From JAOZPE01 sp964601275 (GTDB lineage: Bacteria > Krumholzibacteriota > Krumholzibacteriia > JAJRXK01): a stretch of 64,000 nucleotides of DNA. The notes below the pieces were generated by a model, which had not been told where the DNA came from, made no database searches, and saw nothing but the letters and a program-made list of their open reading frames with translations. The stretch lies in assembly GCA_964601275.1 (NCBI GenBank), contig CAZRMV010000002.1, forward strand, positions 310,001-374,000. The letters are read 5' to 3'. Below, piece by piece: positions 8,570 through 16,716 of the stretch. A program made the position numbers and the translations under genes. How positions within the stretch are numbered: the first letter of the stretch is position 1; every line of letters starts with the position of its first letter.

Positions 8570-10678
8570 GTGCGGGAGCCATCGATCGACCTGACCCTCA
8601 TCCTCGTGAGCTACCACAGCCTCGAGCCGCTGAAGTCGTTTTTTGAGAGCTGGCGTTCCCATCCCATTGCGGCATCCCACGAGATCATCGTGGTGGACAA
8701 CGCGCCCGGTGACGGGATGGCCGAGTGGGTCTCGGCCCACTTCCCCGAGGTGAAGATCCTCGACATGGGAGGCAACGAAGGCTACGCCCGAGCGGTCAAC
8801 CGGGGCATCGAAGAGGGCAAAGGTCGCGCCTTCCTGGTGATCAATCCCGACGTGGAGTTGTCCGAGGGGGGAGTGGACCGGGCGCTGGAGTACCTCCACG
8901 GGCATCCCGAGGTGGGGATCGTCGGAGCGAGGCTGCTCAACCGCGACGGAACCATCCAGCACAGCGCGCGCCGCTTCTACACCCTCCAGACCATTCTGCT
9001 GCGGCGGACCCCCCTGGGCCGTCTTCGTCCCGACCACCCCGAACTGAGACGCCACTTGATGCTGGACGACGACCTGGACCATCCGCGTCCGGTCGATTGG
9101 ATCATCGGGGCCTGGATGTTGGTGCGCCGGGAAGCGGTCGAGAAGGTCGGACTGATGGATCCGCGGTTCTTCCTCTACTTCGAAGACGTCGACTGGTGTT
9201 ACCGGATGTGGGCGAAGGGTCTGGAAGTCCACTACTTCCCAAAGGCCCGCTTCGTGCACGCGTACGAACGCAGCAGCGGCCGGCTGAACCGCACGCTTCT
9301 CTACCACCTGCGCTCCTTCGTGAGCTTCTACGACAAGTGGGGCGCGTTGATCTACGTGGCCAAACGGATGCGGGGAAGCTGGGAGAAACTGCTGGCGTTC
9401 GTCCTCGACCTCCTCCTGTTGAACCTCGCGTTCGCCCTGGCCTACCTCGTCCGGTTGCTCATGGACCCCCTCCTGCCCCTTCCTCTCTACTCCCTGGGCG
9501 ACTACCTGCCCCTGTGGGGTTTCACCAACGTGGTGGGGGCGACCGCCTTTCCCCTTTCCGGCCGGTATCGGAATCCTCCTCCTCCCCGGAGGCTCTCCCG
9601 GTGGATCGATGCGGTGCGCATTTCCCTGGTGGTGACCTTCGTGGTGATGGCCGGCACCTGGCTCGCCCACACCCGCACCTTCAGCCGCCTGGTCATCATC
9701 CTCCTCATCCCGTGGCTGAGCGCGGCCCTGGTGTTCTCGCGCTCGCTGGTCCGCCGGCTCCTGGGCCGGACGAGAAAGGACCGGCCGGTCGATCGCGCTC
9801 TCCTGTTGGGCGATCCCGAAGCGATCGAGGACCTGCGCCGCCGGCTGAAGCCGGATCCGGGGGAGGACTTCGTGGTGGCGGGAGCTTTGTGGTCCGCGTC
9901 TCCCGGGGACGACGCGGAGCCTTCGACCCCGAACCTGGGCCGCATGGAGCAAGCGGCCGAGGTGCTCGAGAGCCGACACATCAGTGAACTGCTGGTGGCG
10001 GGACAGAGCCCGGCCACCGATGCCGCCGCCGCCGCGGCGCGAGAGGCCGCCGCGCAGGGAGTCGCGGTCTATCTCTCCCACCCCTGGGGGCCCGCGCTGC
10101 GGAACCTGCCCTCGACCGAACGCCGGCACGGTCTCGACTGGTGGCGGGTTCCTCCTCCCCGGGCGGTGGCGGGAGGGGGATGGGGCAAGGCGATGATGGA
10201 CCGCATCCTGGGCGCCTTGCTGTGGATTGTGACCCTGCCGGGTTTCGTGCTATGCTCGGTCGTGGGCCGCCCCCTGGGCCTGGTGCATTCCCGGCGGCTG
10301 CGGCGCCTGGGTCAACGCCGGCGCCTCGTGGAATGGACCGAACTGGTCGGCCGGAAGGGACGGCCGCTTCCCGGGATCGTCCAGGCGCCCACCGCGTTCC
10401 TGGTCGTGAGCGGTCGGTTCAGTCTGGCCGGGCCCTATCCGCTTCCTCCCATCGTCGAGAAGGAGCTCGAGCCCACCCACTTGTTACGGTTCGCAGTCAA
10501 ACCGGGGCTCAGTGGTCTCTGGCAGCCGGAGAGCGGTGGAGAGCTTTCCGCGTTGCTCGAGAACGATCTGGGCTACCTGGAGACCTGGTCCTTGACCCTC
10601 GACCTCGACCTGTTCCTCTCGGGACTGCCGGGAATCCTGGTCGAGCGGGACCGCTGGCATCGTCTTCCCTCCCCATGA
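8570..10678 (+). CDS. GT2 glycosyltransferase fused to a degenerate polyprenyl glycosylphosphotransferase-like domain
   Basis: The 702-residue protein has two parts. Residues 1-265 are a rhamnosyltransferase-like GT2 domain (VDNAPGDGM, LVINPDVELSE, FLYFEDVDWCYRM). After hydrophobic segments around 273-400 comes a region like the back half of exopolysaccharide polyprenyl glycosylphosphotransferases. It has a membrane helix near 540-560, SLAGPYPLP near 618, and KPGLSGLWQ near 644, ending with a WSLTLDLDLF block. By alignment to the family DELP motif, the catalytic Asp-Glu pair is replaced by Val604-Gln605 (VQAP). The C-terminal half may therefore be a non-catalytic carrier-lipid or partner-binding module. 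The start is GTG. Confidence 0.82.
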   Translation: MREPSIDLTLILVSYHSLEPLKSFFESWRSHPIAASHEIIVVDNAPGDGMAEWVSAHFPEVKILDMGGNEGYARAVNRGIEEGKGRAFLVINPDVELSEGGVDRALEYLHGHPEVGIVGARLLNRDGTIQHSARRFYTLQTILLRRTPLGRLRPDHPELRRHLMLDDDLDHPRPVDWIIGAWMLVRREAVEKVGLMDPRFFLYFEDVDWCYRMWAKGLEVHYFPKARFVHAYERSSGRLNRTLLYHLRSFVSFYDKWGALIYVAKRMRGSWEKLLAFVLDLLLLNLAFALAYLVRLLMDPLLPLPLYSLGDYLPLWGFTNVVGATAFPLSGRYRNPPPPRRLSRWIDAVRISLVVTFVVMAGTWLAHTRTFSRLVIILLIPWLSAALVFSRSLVRRLLGRTRKDRPVDRALLLGDPEAIEDLRRRLKPDPGEDFVVAGALWSASPGDDAEPSTPNLGRMEQAAEVLESRHISELLVAGQSPATDAAAAAAREAAAQGVAVYLSHPWGPALRNLPSTERRHGLDWWRVPPPRAVAGGGWGKAMMDRILGALLWIVTLPGFVLCSVVGRPLGLVHSRRLRRLGQRRRLVEWTELVGRKGRPLPGIVQAPTAFLVVSGRFSLAGPYPLPPIVEKELEPTHLLRFAVKPGLSGLWQPESGGELSALLENDLGYLETWSLTLDLDLFLSGLPGILVERDRWHRLPSP

Positions 10679-10688
10679 AGCGGATCGT

Positions 10689-13133
10689 ATGAAGCACCAT
10701 CGAATCCCGACCCGTCTCGTCCTCGCCGGTCTGTTCCTTCTTCTCCTTGCCGGCCCTCTTCCCTCGCGGGCGAGTCTAACCAATACCGTGCCCTGGACCA
10801 CCGCCTCCCAACTGCTGGAGGTGCGCCGGATGGTGCTCTTCGATGGACGGCTGGTCGCGGCCACGCCCCGGGGAGGTCTGCTGGTGATCGATCCCGCGAC
10901 GGGGACGATCGGCCGCTTCAACAGCGGGGACGGTCTCACCTCGGACGCGGTCAACGATCTCGCCGTGGACGCAAACGGGGTTCTGTGGGTGGCGACGGGG
11001 GGAGACGGCATCGGCGCCGCCGGCTTGTGCCGTATCGAGAGCAACTGGGCGGTGCGGGCGGTTTCCCAGGATCTCGCATCGGAGGAGATCACCGCGATCG
11101 CGGCCGACGGCGAATTCGTCTATTACGGCACCCGCTCTTCGGGCGCGGGAAGGATCTCTTCCGGCCTTCCCGACGCGATCTACACCCAGCCCACCCACGG
11201 ATTGGCGTCCGACCGCATCCTGAGGGTCTCCGCCTACGGCGGCGTGGCCTGGTTCTCCACTCCACTGGGAGTGAGCCGCCTGCGGGACAATGCCTTCACC
11301 ACCGTGAACAGCGGATTGACCGCGCCGGTGGTGCGCGATCTCGTCGCAACTCCCAACGGGGTCTTCGCGGCCGATCGGAGGGGAGTGAAGCGTTTCGACG
11401 AGTCCAGCCAGAGCTGGGTGGAGTGGGGAAGCGGGCTCAGCGACAGCCTGCGGGCCCTGTCGACCGACGGGGACGATCTGATCGGCCTGGGCTGGACCGG
11501 GACCGCCTGGCGATTGCCGGCCGGGGAGACCACGTGGCAGAGCCGGTCCCTCCAGACCCAGCTGCGCAACTACCTCTGCCTGGCCGCCGACGGCCTGGGG
11601 CACGTGTGGTACGGAGGAGCGTTGGTCGACCTCCGCCGGACCCTCCAGGGTCCGATCGCCCTGGTCTACGAGCCCGACCGGGATCTCTCGCTGGTGGTGG
11701 CGGGTCTGCTGGGGGTCGATGTGCGCAATGTCATCACCGACGGTGAAGGCGGACTGTGGGTGAGTTGCCTGGCGCCCTACAACGGCCTGACCCACTGGCG
11801 GGCGGACGGCGGATTCATCCGCTACGATTTCGCCGAAGACACCGCCGGCTTCGGATGGTGCGCGAACACCACCAAGTTCGGCCTGGCGCGCGATGCGTCC
11901 GGCGCGCTGTGGGTCAGCAACTTCAAGAACTGTCTCACCCGCATGATCCCCGATGCCAGCGATTCCCCTGAACTCGCGCAGATGCTCCACCTGACCCGAG
12001 ACAGCAGTCCCCTGCGCCTGGTGCGGATCCGCGAGATCGAAGTGGATCCCCAGGGCAGGGTCTGGTTGCTCAGCGAGGGAAATGCGACTGACCAGGGACT
12101 GGGAATCGACATCATCACCGATCCCTCGAGGCCGCAGGACGTCGACGCCTGGCTGGAACTGTCTCCCGCCAACAGTGGGCTGGAGGATGGTTGGGTACGA
12201 AGCGTGACCTTCCAGGCTCCGGGCACGGCATGGCTGTGCATCGAGGGCAAGGGCGTGCAGCGCTGGGACTACGACGGTCCGCTCGACGACGGGGTCTTGC
12301 GGCAGAGCCAGATGGACCTGGCGTCGGCCTGGGATCTCATCCCCTATGACGGGGCGTCCCCCGCGGTGCAGTTCTCCTCTCCCCGCCAGGTCGCGATCGC
12401 GCCCGATGGGCTCGTCTACATCGCCGCGGCCGATCTCGGGGTGTTGGAAGTGAAGTACACGCCCTACGCCGCGTCCCCCTTCGACCGGATCCGTTTCCTG
12501 AGGGTGTTCCGGGAAGGGCAGGCCGGCCTGGGCCTTCTCACCAGCAACGTCAAGGGGGTGGCCTTCGACGAGAGGGGCGCCCTGTGGGTGAGCAGTGCCG
12601 CCGGACTCAATCGCCTCCGCGATCTCGACGGCGATTTGAAGATCGACGCCTGGACCACGGTGGAAGCCTTCAACACCTTCCAGCTCCAGCTCGCCGGATA
12701 CCGCGGTGAAGTGCTCTCGCCGATGGCGGGCGGCGAGCTGGGCCGTCTGCTCTACGATCGCGAGCGCGGCGAGATCGTGGTGGGCGGGACCCTCGGACTC
12801 ACCCGGGTGCGCGCCGATCTGGAACTGCCTCCGCCGAGCGCGGAGGACGAGGTCTCGTTCGTGATCTACCCCAATCCCTATCCCGGTCCGGGTGGTGACG
12901 ACCGGGGGATCTTCCTGTCGGGGATCGGTGGAGAAGGGGACGTCCGGGTGGAGGTCTACGATCTGCAGGGGGTTCTCATCGCCGAAGGGACCTTCCGGGT
13001 GGATGAGCTGGCCACCCGTCCGGTGTGGGATGTGAAGGACCGCCAGTTCAACCCCGTCGCCAGTGGATTGTACGTGGTGCAGGTGACCCGTGCCGGGGCC
13101 AGCTTTGCGGAGACCCTCGCGGTGGAGAAATGA
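10689..13133 (+). CDS. Secreted two-component-regulator-type beta-propeller protein with FlgD/type-IX-sorting-like C terminus
   Basis: The 814-residue protein begins with a signal peptide (hydrophobic core LVLAGLFLLLLAG, cleavage likely after SRA near residue 29). The body is built of repeated propeller blades with the recurring pattern of a conserved Gly, then LWV or VWF (for example GVLWVAT and GGLWVSC), as in two-component-regulator propellers. The last 90 residues (YPNPYPGPGG, VEVYDLQG, NPVASGLYVVQV) match the FlgD-Ig/type-IX-secretion sorting-like domains of FCB-type bacteria. It is probably exported or surface-attached. No catalytic domain is visible. It ends in an ATGA overlap with the next gene. 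Confidence 0.82.
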   Translation: MKHHRIPTRLVLAGLFLLLLAGPLPSRASLTNTVPWTTASQLLEVRRMVLFDGRLVAATPRGGLLVIDPATGTIGRFNSGDGLTSDAVNDLAVDANGVLWVATGGDGIGAAGLCRIESNWAVRAVSQDLASEEITAIAADGEFVYYGTRSSGAGRISSGLPDAIYTQPTHGLASDRILRVSAYGGVAWFSTPLGVSRLRDNAFTTVNSGLTAPVVRDLVATPNGVFAADRRGVKRFDESSQSWVEWGSGLSDSLRALSTDGDDLIGLGWTGTAWRLPAGETTWQSRSLQTQLRNYLCLAADGLGHVWYGGALVDLRRTLQGPIALVYEPDRDLSLVVAGLLGVDVRNVITDGEGGLWVSCLAPYNGLTHWRADGGFIRYDFAEDTAGFGWCANTTKFGLARDASGALWVSNFKNCLTRMIPDASDSPELAQMLHLTRDSSPLRLVRIREIEVDPQGRVWLLSEGNATDQGLGIDIITDPSRPQDVDAWLELSPANSGLEDGWVRSVTFQAPGTAWLCIEGKGVQRWDYDGPLDDGVLRQSQMDLASAWDLIPYDGASPAVQFSSPRQVAIAPDGLVYIAAADLGVLEVKYTPYAASPFDRIRFLRVFREGQAGLGLLTSNVKGVAFDERGALWVSSAAGLNRLRDLDGDLKIDAWTTVEAFNTFQLQLAGYRGEVLSPMAGGELGRLLYDRERGEIVVGGTLGLTRVRADLELPPPSAEDEVSFVIYPNPYPGPGGDDRGIFLSGIGGEGDVRVEVYDLQGVLIAEGTFRVDELATRPVWDVKDRQFNPVASGLYVVQVTRAGASFAETLAVEK

Positions 13134-14569
13134 AACGACGAGTCCTGATCATCGGGGCCGGGTCGGCCGGCCGCATGATCGCACGCGAACTGATCGACCA
13201 CGGCGAGGAGTACCGCCGCGAAGTCGTCGGCTTCCTCGATGACGATCCCGAGCTGCTCGGCCAACGGGTCGCCGGGATCGAGGTGCTCGGGGACAGCAGC
13301 GAAGTCCATCGCAGCGTCCGGGAGTTCTCGATCGACGAGGTGGTCCTGGCGATTCCCTCCGCTCCGGGTGCGGTGGTCCGCCGGCTGATCTTCCAGGCCC
13401 AGCGCGCGAGGGTTCCCCTGCGCATCGTTCCCGGTCTGCGCGACATCATCCGGGGAAGCGTCCACTTCGACCAGGTGCGGGAGATCGCCCCGGAGGATCT
13501 GTTGGGCCGCGAGACGGTGGATCTTCTCGAGAGCCCCATCCGGGAGGCGGTGGAAGGGCGGGAGGTCCTGGTGACCGGAGCCGGGGGGAGCATCGGATCG
13601 GAACTCTGCCGTCAGCTCGTCCGCTTCCAGCCGTCCCGCCTCTGGCTTCTCGGCCGGGGGGAGAACTCCCTGTTCGAGATCGACGAGGAGCTTCGGGACG
13701 GCCACCGCTACCAGGATTGCCGGATCGTGCTCGCGGATGTCCGCGACGGCCAGCGCCTGGGATTCCTCGCCCGGGAGATGCGACCGGATGTGATCCTCCA
13801 CGCCGCCGCCCACAAGCACGTGCCGCTCATGGAGATCTATCCCGAGGAAGCGGTGATGGTGAACGTGATCGGCACCCACAATGTGCTGCGATTTGCCCGG
13901 CTGGTAGAGGCGAGCCGCTTCGTCATGCTCTCCACGGACAAGGCGGTGCAGCCCAGAAGCGTCATGGGGTCGACCAAGCGCATCGCCGAGTTCCTGGTGC
14001 AGGAGGCGGCCCGGGTCCACCGCGCGCGCTACATGGCGGTGCGCTTCGGCAATGTCCTGGGCAGCCGGGGCAGCGTGGTTCCCATCTTCCAGCGCCAGTT
14101 GTCCCGCGGCGGACCGCTGACCGTGACCGACAAGCGCGCCACCCGCTTCTTCATGACCCTCAAGGAAGCGGCGATGCTGGTCATCCAGGCCATGGCGGGA
14201 GGACAGGGGGGAGAGGTCTTCATCCTCGATATGGGCGAGGCGATCCAGATCTACGAACTCGCCCGCAATGTCATCGCCCTGGCGGGGCTGGGCGAGGAAG
14301 ACGGCATCGAGATCGTGGAGACCGGGTTGCGGCCGGGCGAGAAGCTCCGGGAGGTGGTTCTCAGCGAGAGCGAGGAGTCCGAACCCGGTCCGCATCCGCA
14401 GATCCTGCGGGCCCACCCGCGTCTGCCCGAGGGTTTCGTCGCCGCGGACGCGGTCGAGGAGCTGCGCAATCTCGCGCTGGCCAACGACCGCGCCGGGATC
14501 CGTCGCCGGCTCGCCGAGTGGATCCCCGATCACCAGGGAATCGCCCCCCGGGGAAGCCAGGATGCCTGA
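13130..14569 (+). CDS. CapD/PglF-type nucleoside-diphosphate-sugar 4,6-dehydratase lacking N-terminal membrane helices
   Basis: The 479-residue protein has two Rossmann parts. The first (IIGAGSAGRMIAREL, then GFLDDDP) is the CoA-binding-like domain found in CapD proteins. The second (TGAGGSIGSELC near residue 147, HAAAHKHVPLME, STDKAVQP followed by MGSTK) is the dehydratase. Met in place of the usual Tyr before GSTK is normal for PglF/CapD enzymes. Typical long CapD proteins carry about four N-terminal membrane helices, and this one has none. It probably makes a UDP-4-keto-6-deoxy sugar for the glycan. The ATG at 13130 overlaps the upstream stop. Confidence 0.88.
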   Translation: MKRRVLIIGAGSAGRMIARELIDHGEEYRREVVGFLDDDPELLGQRVAGIEVLGDSSEVHRSVREFSIDEVVLAIPSAPGAVVRRLIFQAQRARVPLRIVPGLRDIIRGSVHFDQVREIAPEDLLGRETVDLLESPIREAVEGREVLVTGAGGSIGSELCRQLVRFQPSRLWLLGRGENSLFEIDEELRDGHRYQDCRIVLADVRDGQRLGFLAREMRPDVILHAAAHKHVPLMEIYPEEAVMVNVIGTHNVLRFARLVEASRFVMLSTDKAVQPRSVMGSTKRIAEFLVQEAARVHRARYMAVRFGNVLGSRGSVVPIFQRQLSRGGPLTVTDKRATRFFMTLKEAAMLVIQAMAGGQGGEVFILDMGEAIQIYELARNVIALAGLGEEDGIEIVETGLRPGEKLREVVLSESEESEPGPHPQILRAHPRLPEGFVAADAVEELRNLALANDRAGIRRRLAEWIPDHQGIAPRGSQDA

Positions 14570-15530
14570 GAGCGGCCGGACTGCCGAAGTCGTTCCGGAG
14601 GTGGATCTTTCCGAGTGGGAGGAGCTCTTGGCCTCCGATCCCCGCGCCCTGCCCTTCCAGCACCCCCGGTTCCTCCAGCGCTACCTTCGCCACGTGCCGG
14701 TCCGTCGCGGTCATTGGATCCAGGTGCGCGACGGGGCGGGAGGGCTGCGGGCGGGGATGGGATTCATCGAATCGCCGCGCTGGGGTCTTCTGGCCCTCGC
14801 CGGGGGCATCGACGGCACCTACGGCGGGCCGCTGTCCCGGGACGGAAGGGATCCTCGGGCGGAGGAGGCGGTCCTGGAGGCCTTCCTCCGGTGGGGGGGG
14901 CGGCGGGTGGTGCGTCGCGAACTGATGTGGGGCCACCCGGAACCACCGGCGGCGGGGGGGGGGCGGCTCGAACCGGTCGAGACCGCGATCCTGGACGTCC
15001 GGGATGGATTCGACGTCTTCTGGAGGAAGACCTTCTCCAACAACCGACGCAGCGAGTGCAACCGCAACGAGAAGCGGGGCCTCACCGCCTTCGAGAGCCG
15101 GGATCCCGCGATCCTCGAGTCCTTCCATCCCCTGTACCGGCGAAAGTGCCGGGAGTGGGGGATGCCGCCTCTGCCCCTGGATCTGTTGCAGGAGATCCTC
15201 GTCGAAGAGGAACGCGCCCTCCTGACCGTGGCCCGATTCGAGGGCCGGGTGGTGGGCCTGCACTTCTGTTTCCTGCTGCCCGGCGAACTCTTCGCCTGGC
15301 TGGGGACCAGCGAGCGCCTCCGGCGGGTCTTTCCCTCCACCGCGCTGATGCGGGCCAACGCCGAAGCGGCCCTGCGGCGGGGGCTTCCCCAGGTGAACCT
15401 GGGCAGCAGCCTGGGCCTGCACGGGGTGTCCCAGTTCAAGAAACTGCTGGGGGCCACCGCGCAGACCCGCTGGCGGCTGCTGCAGGAGGCCCGCTGGCTC
15501 ACTACCCTGCGGCGCGTCCGGGGACACTGA
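14562..15530 (+). CDS. FemAB/GNAT-like acyltransferase family protein
   Basis: The 322-residue protein resembles the BioF2/FemAB-like GNAT group: a conserved FQHPRFLQRYL near the start, a central FWRKTFSNNRRSE, and a C-terminal GNAT core with ARFEGRVVGLHF and VNLGSS. Such proteins add amino acids or acyl groups to cell-wall or polysaccharide precursors, often in exopolysaccharide loci. The substrate is unknown. The ATG at 14562 overlaps the previous gene by 8 bases; the frame is open upstream but only as a shadow of the CapD gene. The coding region contains a run of ten G at 14954-14963. Confidence 0.75.
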   Translation: MPESGRTAEVVPEVDLSEWEELLASDPRALPFQHPRFLQRYLRHVPVRRGHWIQVRDGAGGLRAGMGFIESPRWGLLALAGGIDGTYGGPLSRDGRDPRAEEAVLEAFLRWGGRRVVRRELMWGHPEPPAAGGGRLEPVETAILDVRDGFDVFWRKTFSNNRRSECNRNEKRGLTAFESRDPAILESFHPLYRRKCREWGMPPLPLDLLQEILVEEERALLTVARFEGRVVGLHFCFLLPGELFAWLGTSERLRRVFPSTALMRANAEAALRRGLPQVNLGSSLGLHGVSQFKKLLGATAQTRWRLLQEARWLTTLRRVRGH

Positions 15531-15561
15531 GCGCCCGGGTTCCCGTCACCTCGCTAGCCGG

Positions 15562-15580
15562 TTGTCCCCGACTTATCCCC
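15562..15580. repeat. Two TCCCC direct repeats, inverted relative to the MraZ-box
   Basis: TTGTCCCC (15562-15569) and TTATCCCC (15573-15580) are 11 bases apart. TTATCCCC is the exact reverse complement of GGGGATAA at 15659-15666 inside the downstream MraZ-box-like array. They could be extra operator half-sites or one arm of a long-range hairpin. Confidence 0.4.
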
Positions 15581-15609
15581 ATTTTTTTGCCCGCCCCGAT
15601 TCTTTTGGT

Positions 15610-15638
15610 TTGACAGCTTCCTCCCCGGACGGGAAGAT
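15610..15638 (+). promoter_or_regulatory. Candidate sigma-70-type promoter of the dcw cluster
   Basis: TTGACA at 15610-15615 is followed after 17 bases by GAAGAT (15633-15638), a weak -10 matching three of six consensus bases. A second possible -10, TAAAAT at 15664-15669, lies inside the GGGA repeat array and matches five of six. Either would place transcription start 30-80 bases before mraZ, with the repeats positioned for repression. Confidence 0.5.
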
Positions 15639-15648
15639 GACCAAGTCG

Positions 15649-15673
15649 TGGGGAAGAAGGGGATAAAATGGGA
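15649..15673 (+). promoter_or_regulatory. MraZ-box-like operator (three GGGA repeats)
   Basis: Three direct GGGA cores start at 15651, 15660 and 15670, each preceded by G or T, giving a period of 9-10 bases. In Escherichia coli MraZ binds three TGGGN repeats spaced by one helical turn upstream of its own gene. The match in position and period supports autoregulation of the cluster by the adjacent mraZ product. Confidence 0.65.
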
Positions 15674-15724
15674 AATCCCTTGTAACACCCTAAGTTCAAA
15701 TCAGTTAAGTGGTACCGCCGGATC

Positions 15725-16204
15725 ATGGAGATGCAGCCCACTTCCACCCCTCCCTCGTCCCGCTTCCACGGGCGTTTCCGGCTGAAACTGGATGACAAGG
15801 GCCGGGTGAGCCTTCCCGCCTTCTTCCGCCGGGCCATCCCGGCCGAGACGCCGGAAGACCACGGGAATCTCATCCTCCAGGCCGGTCCCGACGGGTACAT
15901 CCAGGCCCTGCCGGTGGCCGAATGGGAACGCCGGACCCGCGAGCTGGACGCGGTGGGCGCCCAGAAGGGGGCGAGCAAGCGCTGGCGGCGGCGGGCCATC
16001 TTCGGAGGGGTGGTGCCGGCCCCGGTGGACGAGAAGGGTCGCTTCAAGATCCCGCGGGAGTTGCTCGAGACCGCCGGGATCCAGCGGGACTGTCTCATCC
16101 TGGGGGTGGACCGGGCCATCGAGATCTGGGATCCGGACCGCTTCTTCGAGCTGGAGGCCCAGCACCGCGCCGATCTGAGCGACCTCGAGGACCTTCTCTT
16201 CTGA
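15725..16204 (+). CDS. mraZ: Transcriptional regulator MraZ
   Basis: The 159-residue protein contains the duplicated MraZ/SpoVT-AbrB-like fold. The first copy has RFRLKLDDKGRVSLP near residues 17-31 and the second has PVDEKGRFKIP near residue 100. It is the first gene of the dcw cluster, as in most bacteria, and probably represses or tunes that cluster by binding the GGGA repeats just upstream. The ATG at 15725 has only a weak ribosome-binding site; a second in-frame ATG at 15731 is too close to the GGAG to be preferred. The STAS-like gene follows 16 bases after its stop. Confidence 0.95.
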   Translation: MEMQPTSTPPSSRFHGRFRLKLDDKGRVSLPAFFRRAIPAETPEDHGNLILQAGPDGYIQALPVAEWERRTRELDAVGAQKGASKRWRRRAIFGGVVPAPVDEKGRFKIPRELLETAGIQRDCLILGVDRAIEIWDPDRFFELEAQHRADLSDLEDLLF

Positions 16205-16220
16205 TGGAGGATTCCGGACG

Positions 16221-16700
16221 ATGAAGATGGCAAAGGGCAGAACGGCTTCTTCCTACCGCGGCTCGCTGGCCGCGGCGCGGAGTGGCTGGGGTGGATTCCT
16301 GATCCTTCCCCGGGGGGAAAGCGCCCTCCAGGTGCGATTGACCGGCGTCCTGACCCACGACCGCTTGAACGAGCTGCGGACCAGCCTGCGGGCCCGCCGT
16401 CGGCACGACGCCGCCGCGCGTTTCCTGCTGCTGGACGCCACCTGGCTGCGGCACGTGACCGTGGCCGCGGCGATGGAGCTGGCCGAAGCGGAGACGCAGT
16501 GGAAGCACGAGGGAACGGTGGTCTTGTGGGTGGGGCTGTCTCCCTACCTGGCCAATCTCCTGTTGCTTTCGGGCCTGGGGTCGCGGATTCCCCTCTTGCC
16601 CGATCTCACCACCGCCATCGCGGCGGTGCGCCGGATGACCCATCTGCCACCCACGGTGGCGAGGGAGCGACTGCAGGCCTGGGACATCATGCGTCACTAG
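16221..16700 (+). CDS. STAS-domain-like protein inserted between mraZ and rsmH
   Basis: The 159-residue protein has no canonical place in the dcw cluster. Residues 35-145 follow the order of a STAS (anti-sigma-factor antagonist) domain: a beta strand LQVRLTGVLT, RFLLLDATWLRHVT, then VVLWVGLSPYLANLLLLSGL and PDLTTAIAAV. The usual DSSG block that carries the phosphorylatable serine is replaced by a sequence around HVTVAAA, so classical SpoIIAA-type phosphorylation is doubtful. GGAGG lies 10 bases before the ATG. Position and spacing indicate co-transcription with mraZ and rsmH. The STAS call rests on pattern resemblance only. Confidence 0.65.
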   Translation: MKMAKGRTASSYRGSLAAARSGWGGFLILPRGESALQVRLTGVLTHDRLNELRTSLRARRRHDAAARFLLLDATWLRHVTVAAAMELAEAETQWKHEGTVVLWVGLSPYLANLLLLSGLGSRIPLLPDLTTAIAAVRRMTHLPPTVARERLQAWDIMRH

Positions 16701-16716
16701 GCATGCGTCGCTGAGC

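Noticed and set aside
15725..15733. Second ATG of mraZ (15731) as the true start
   Set aside because: The only GGAG is directly adjacent to it, too close for initiation; the first ATG was kept with modest certainty.
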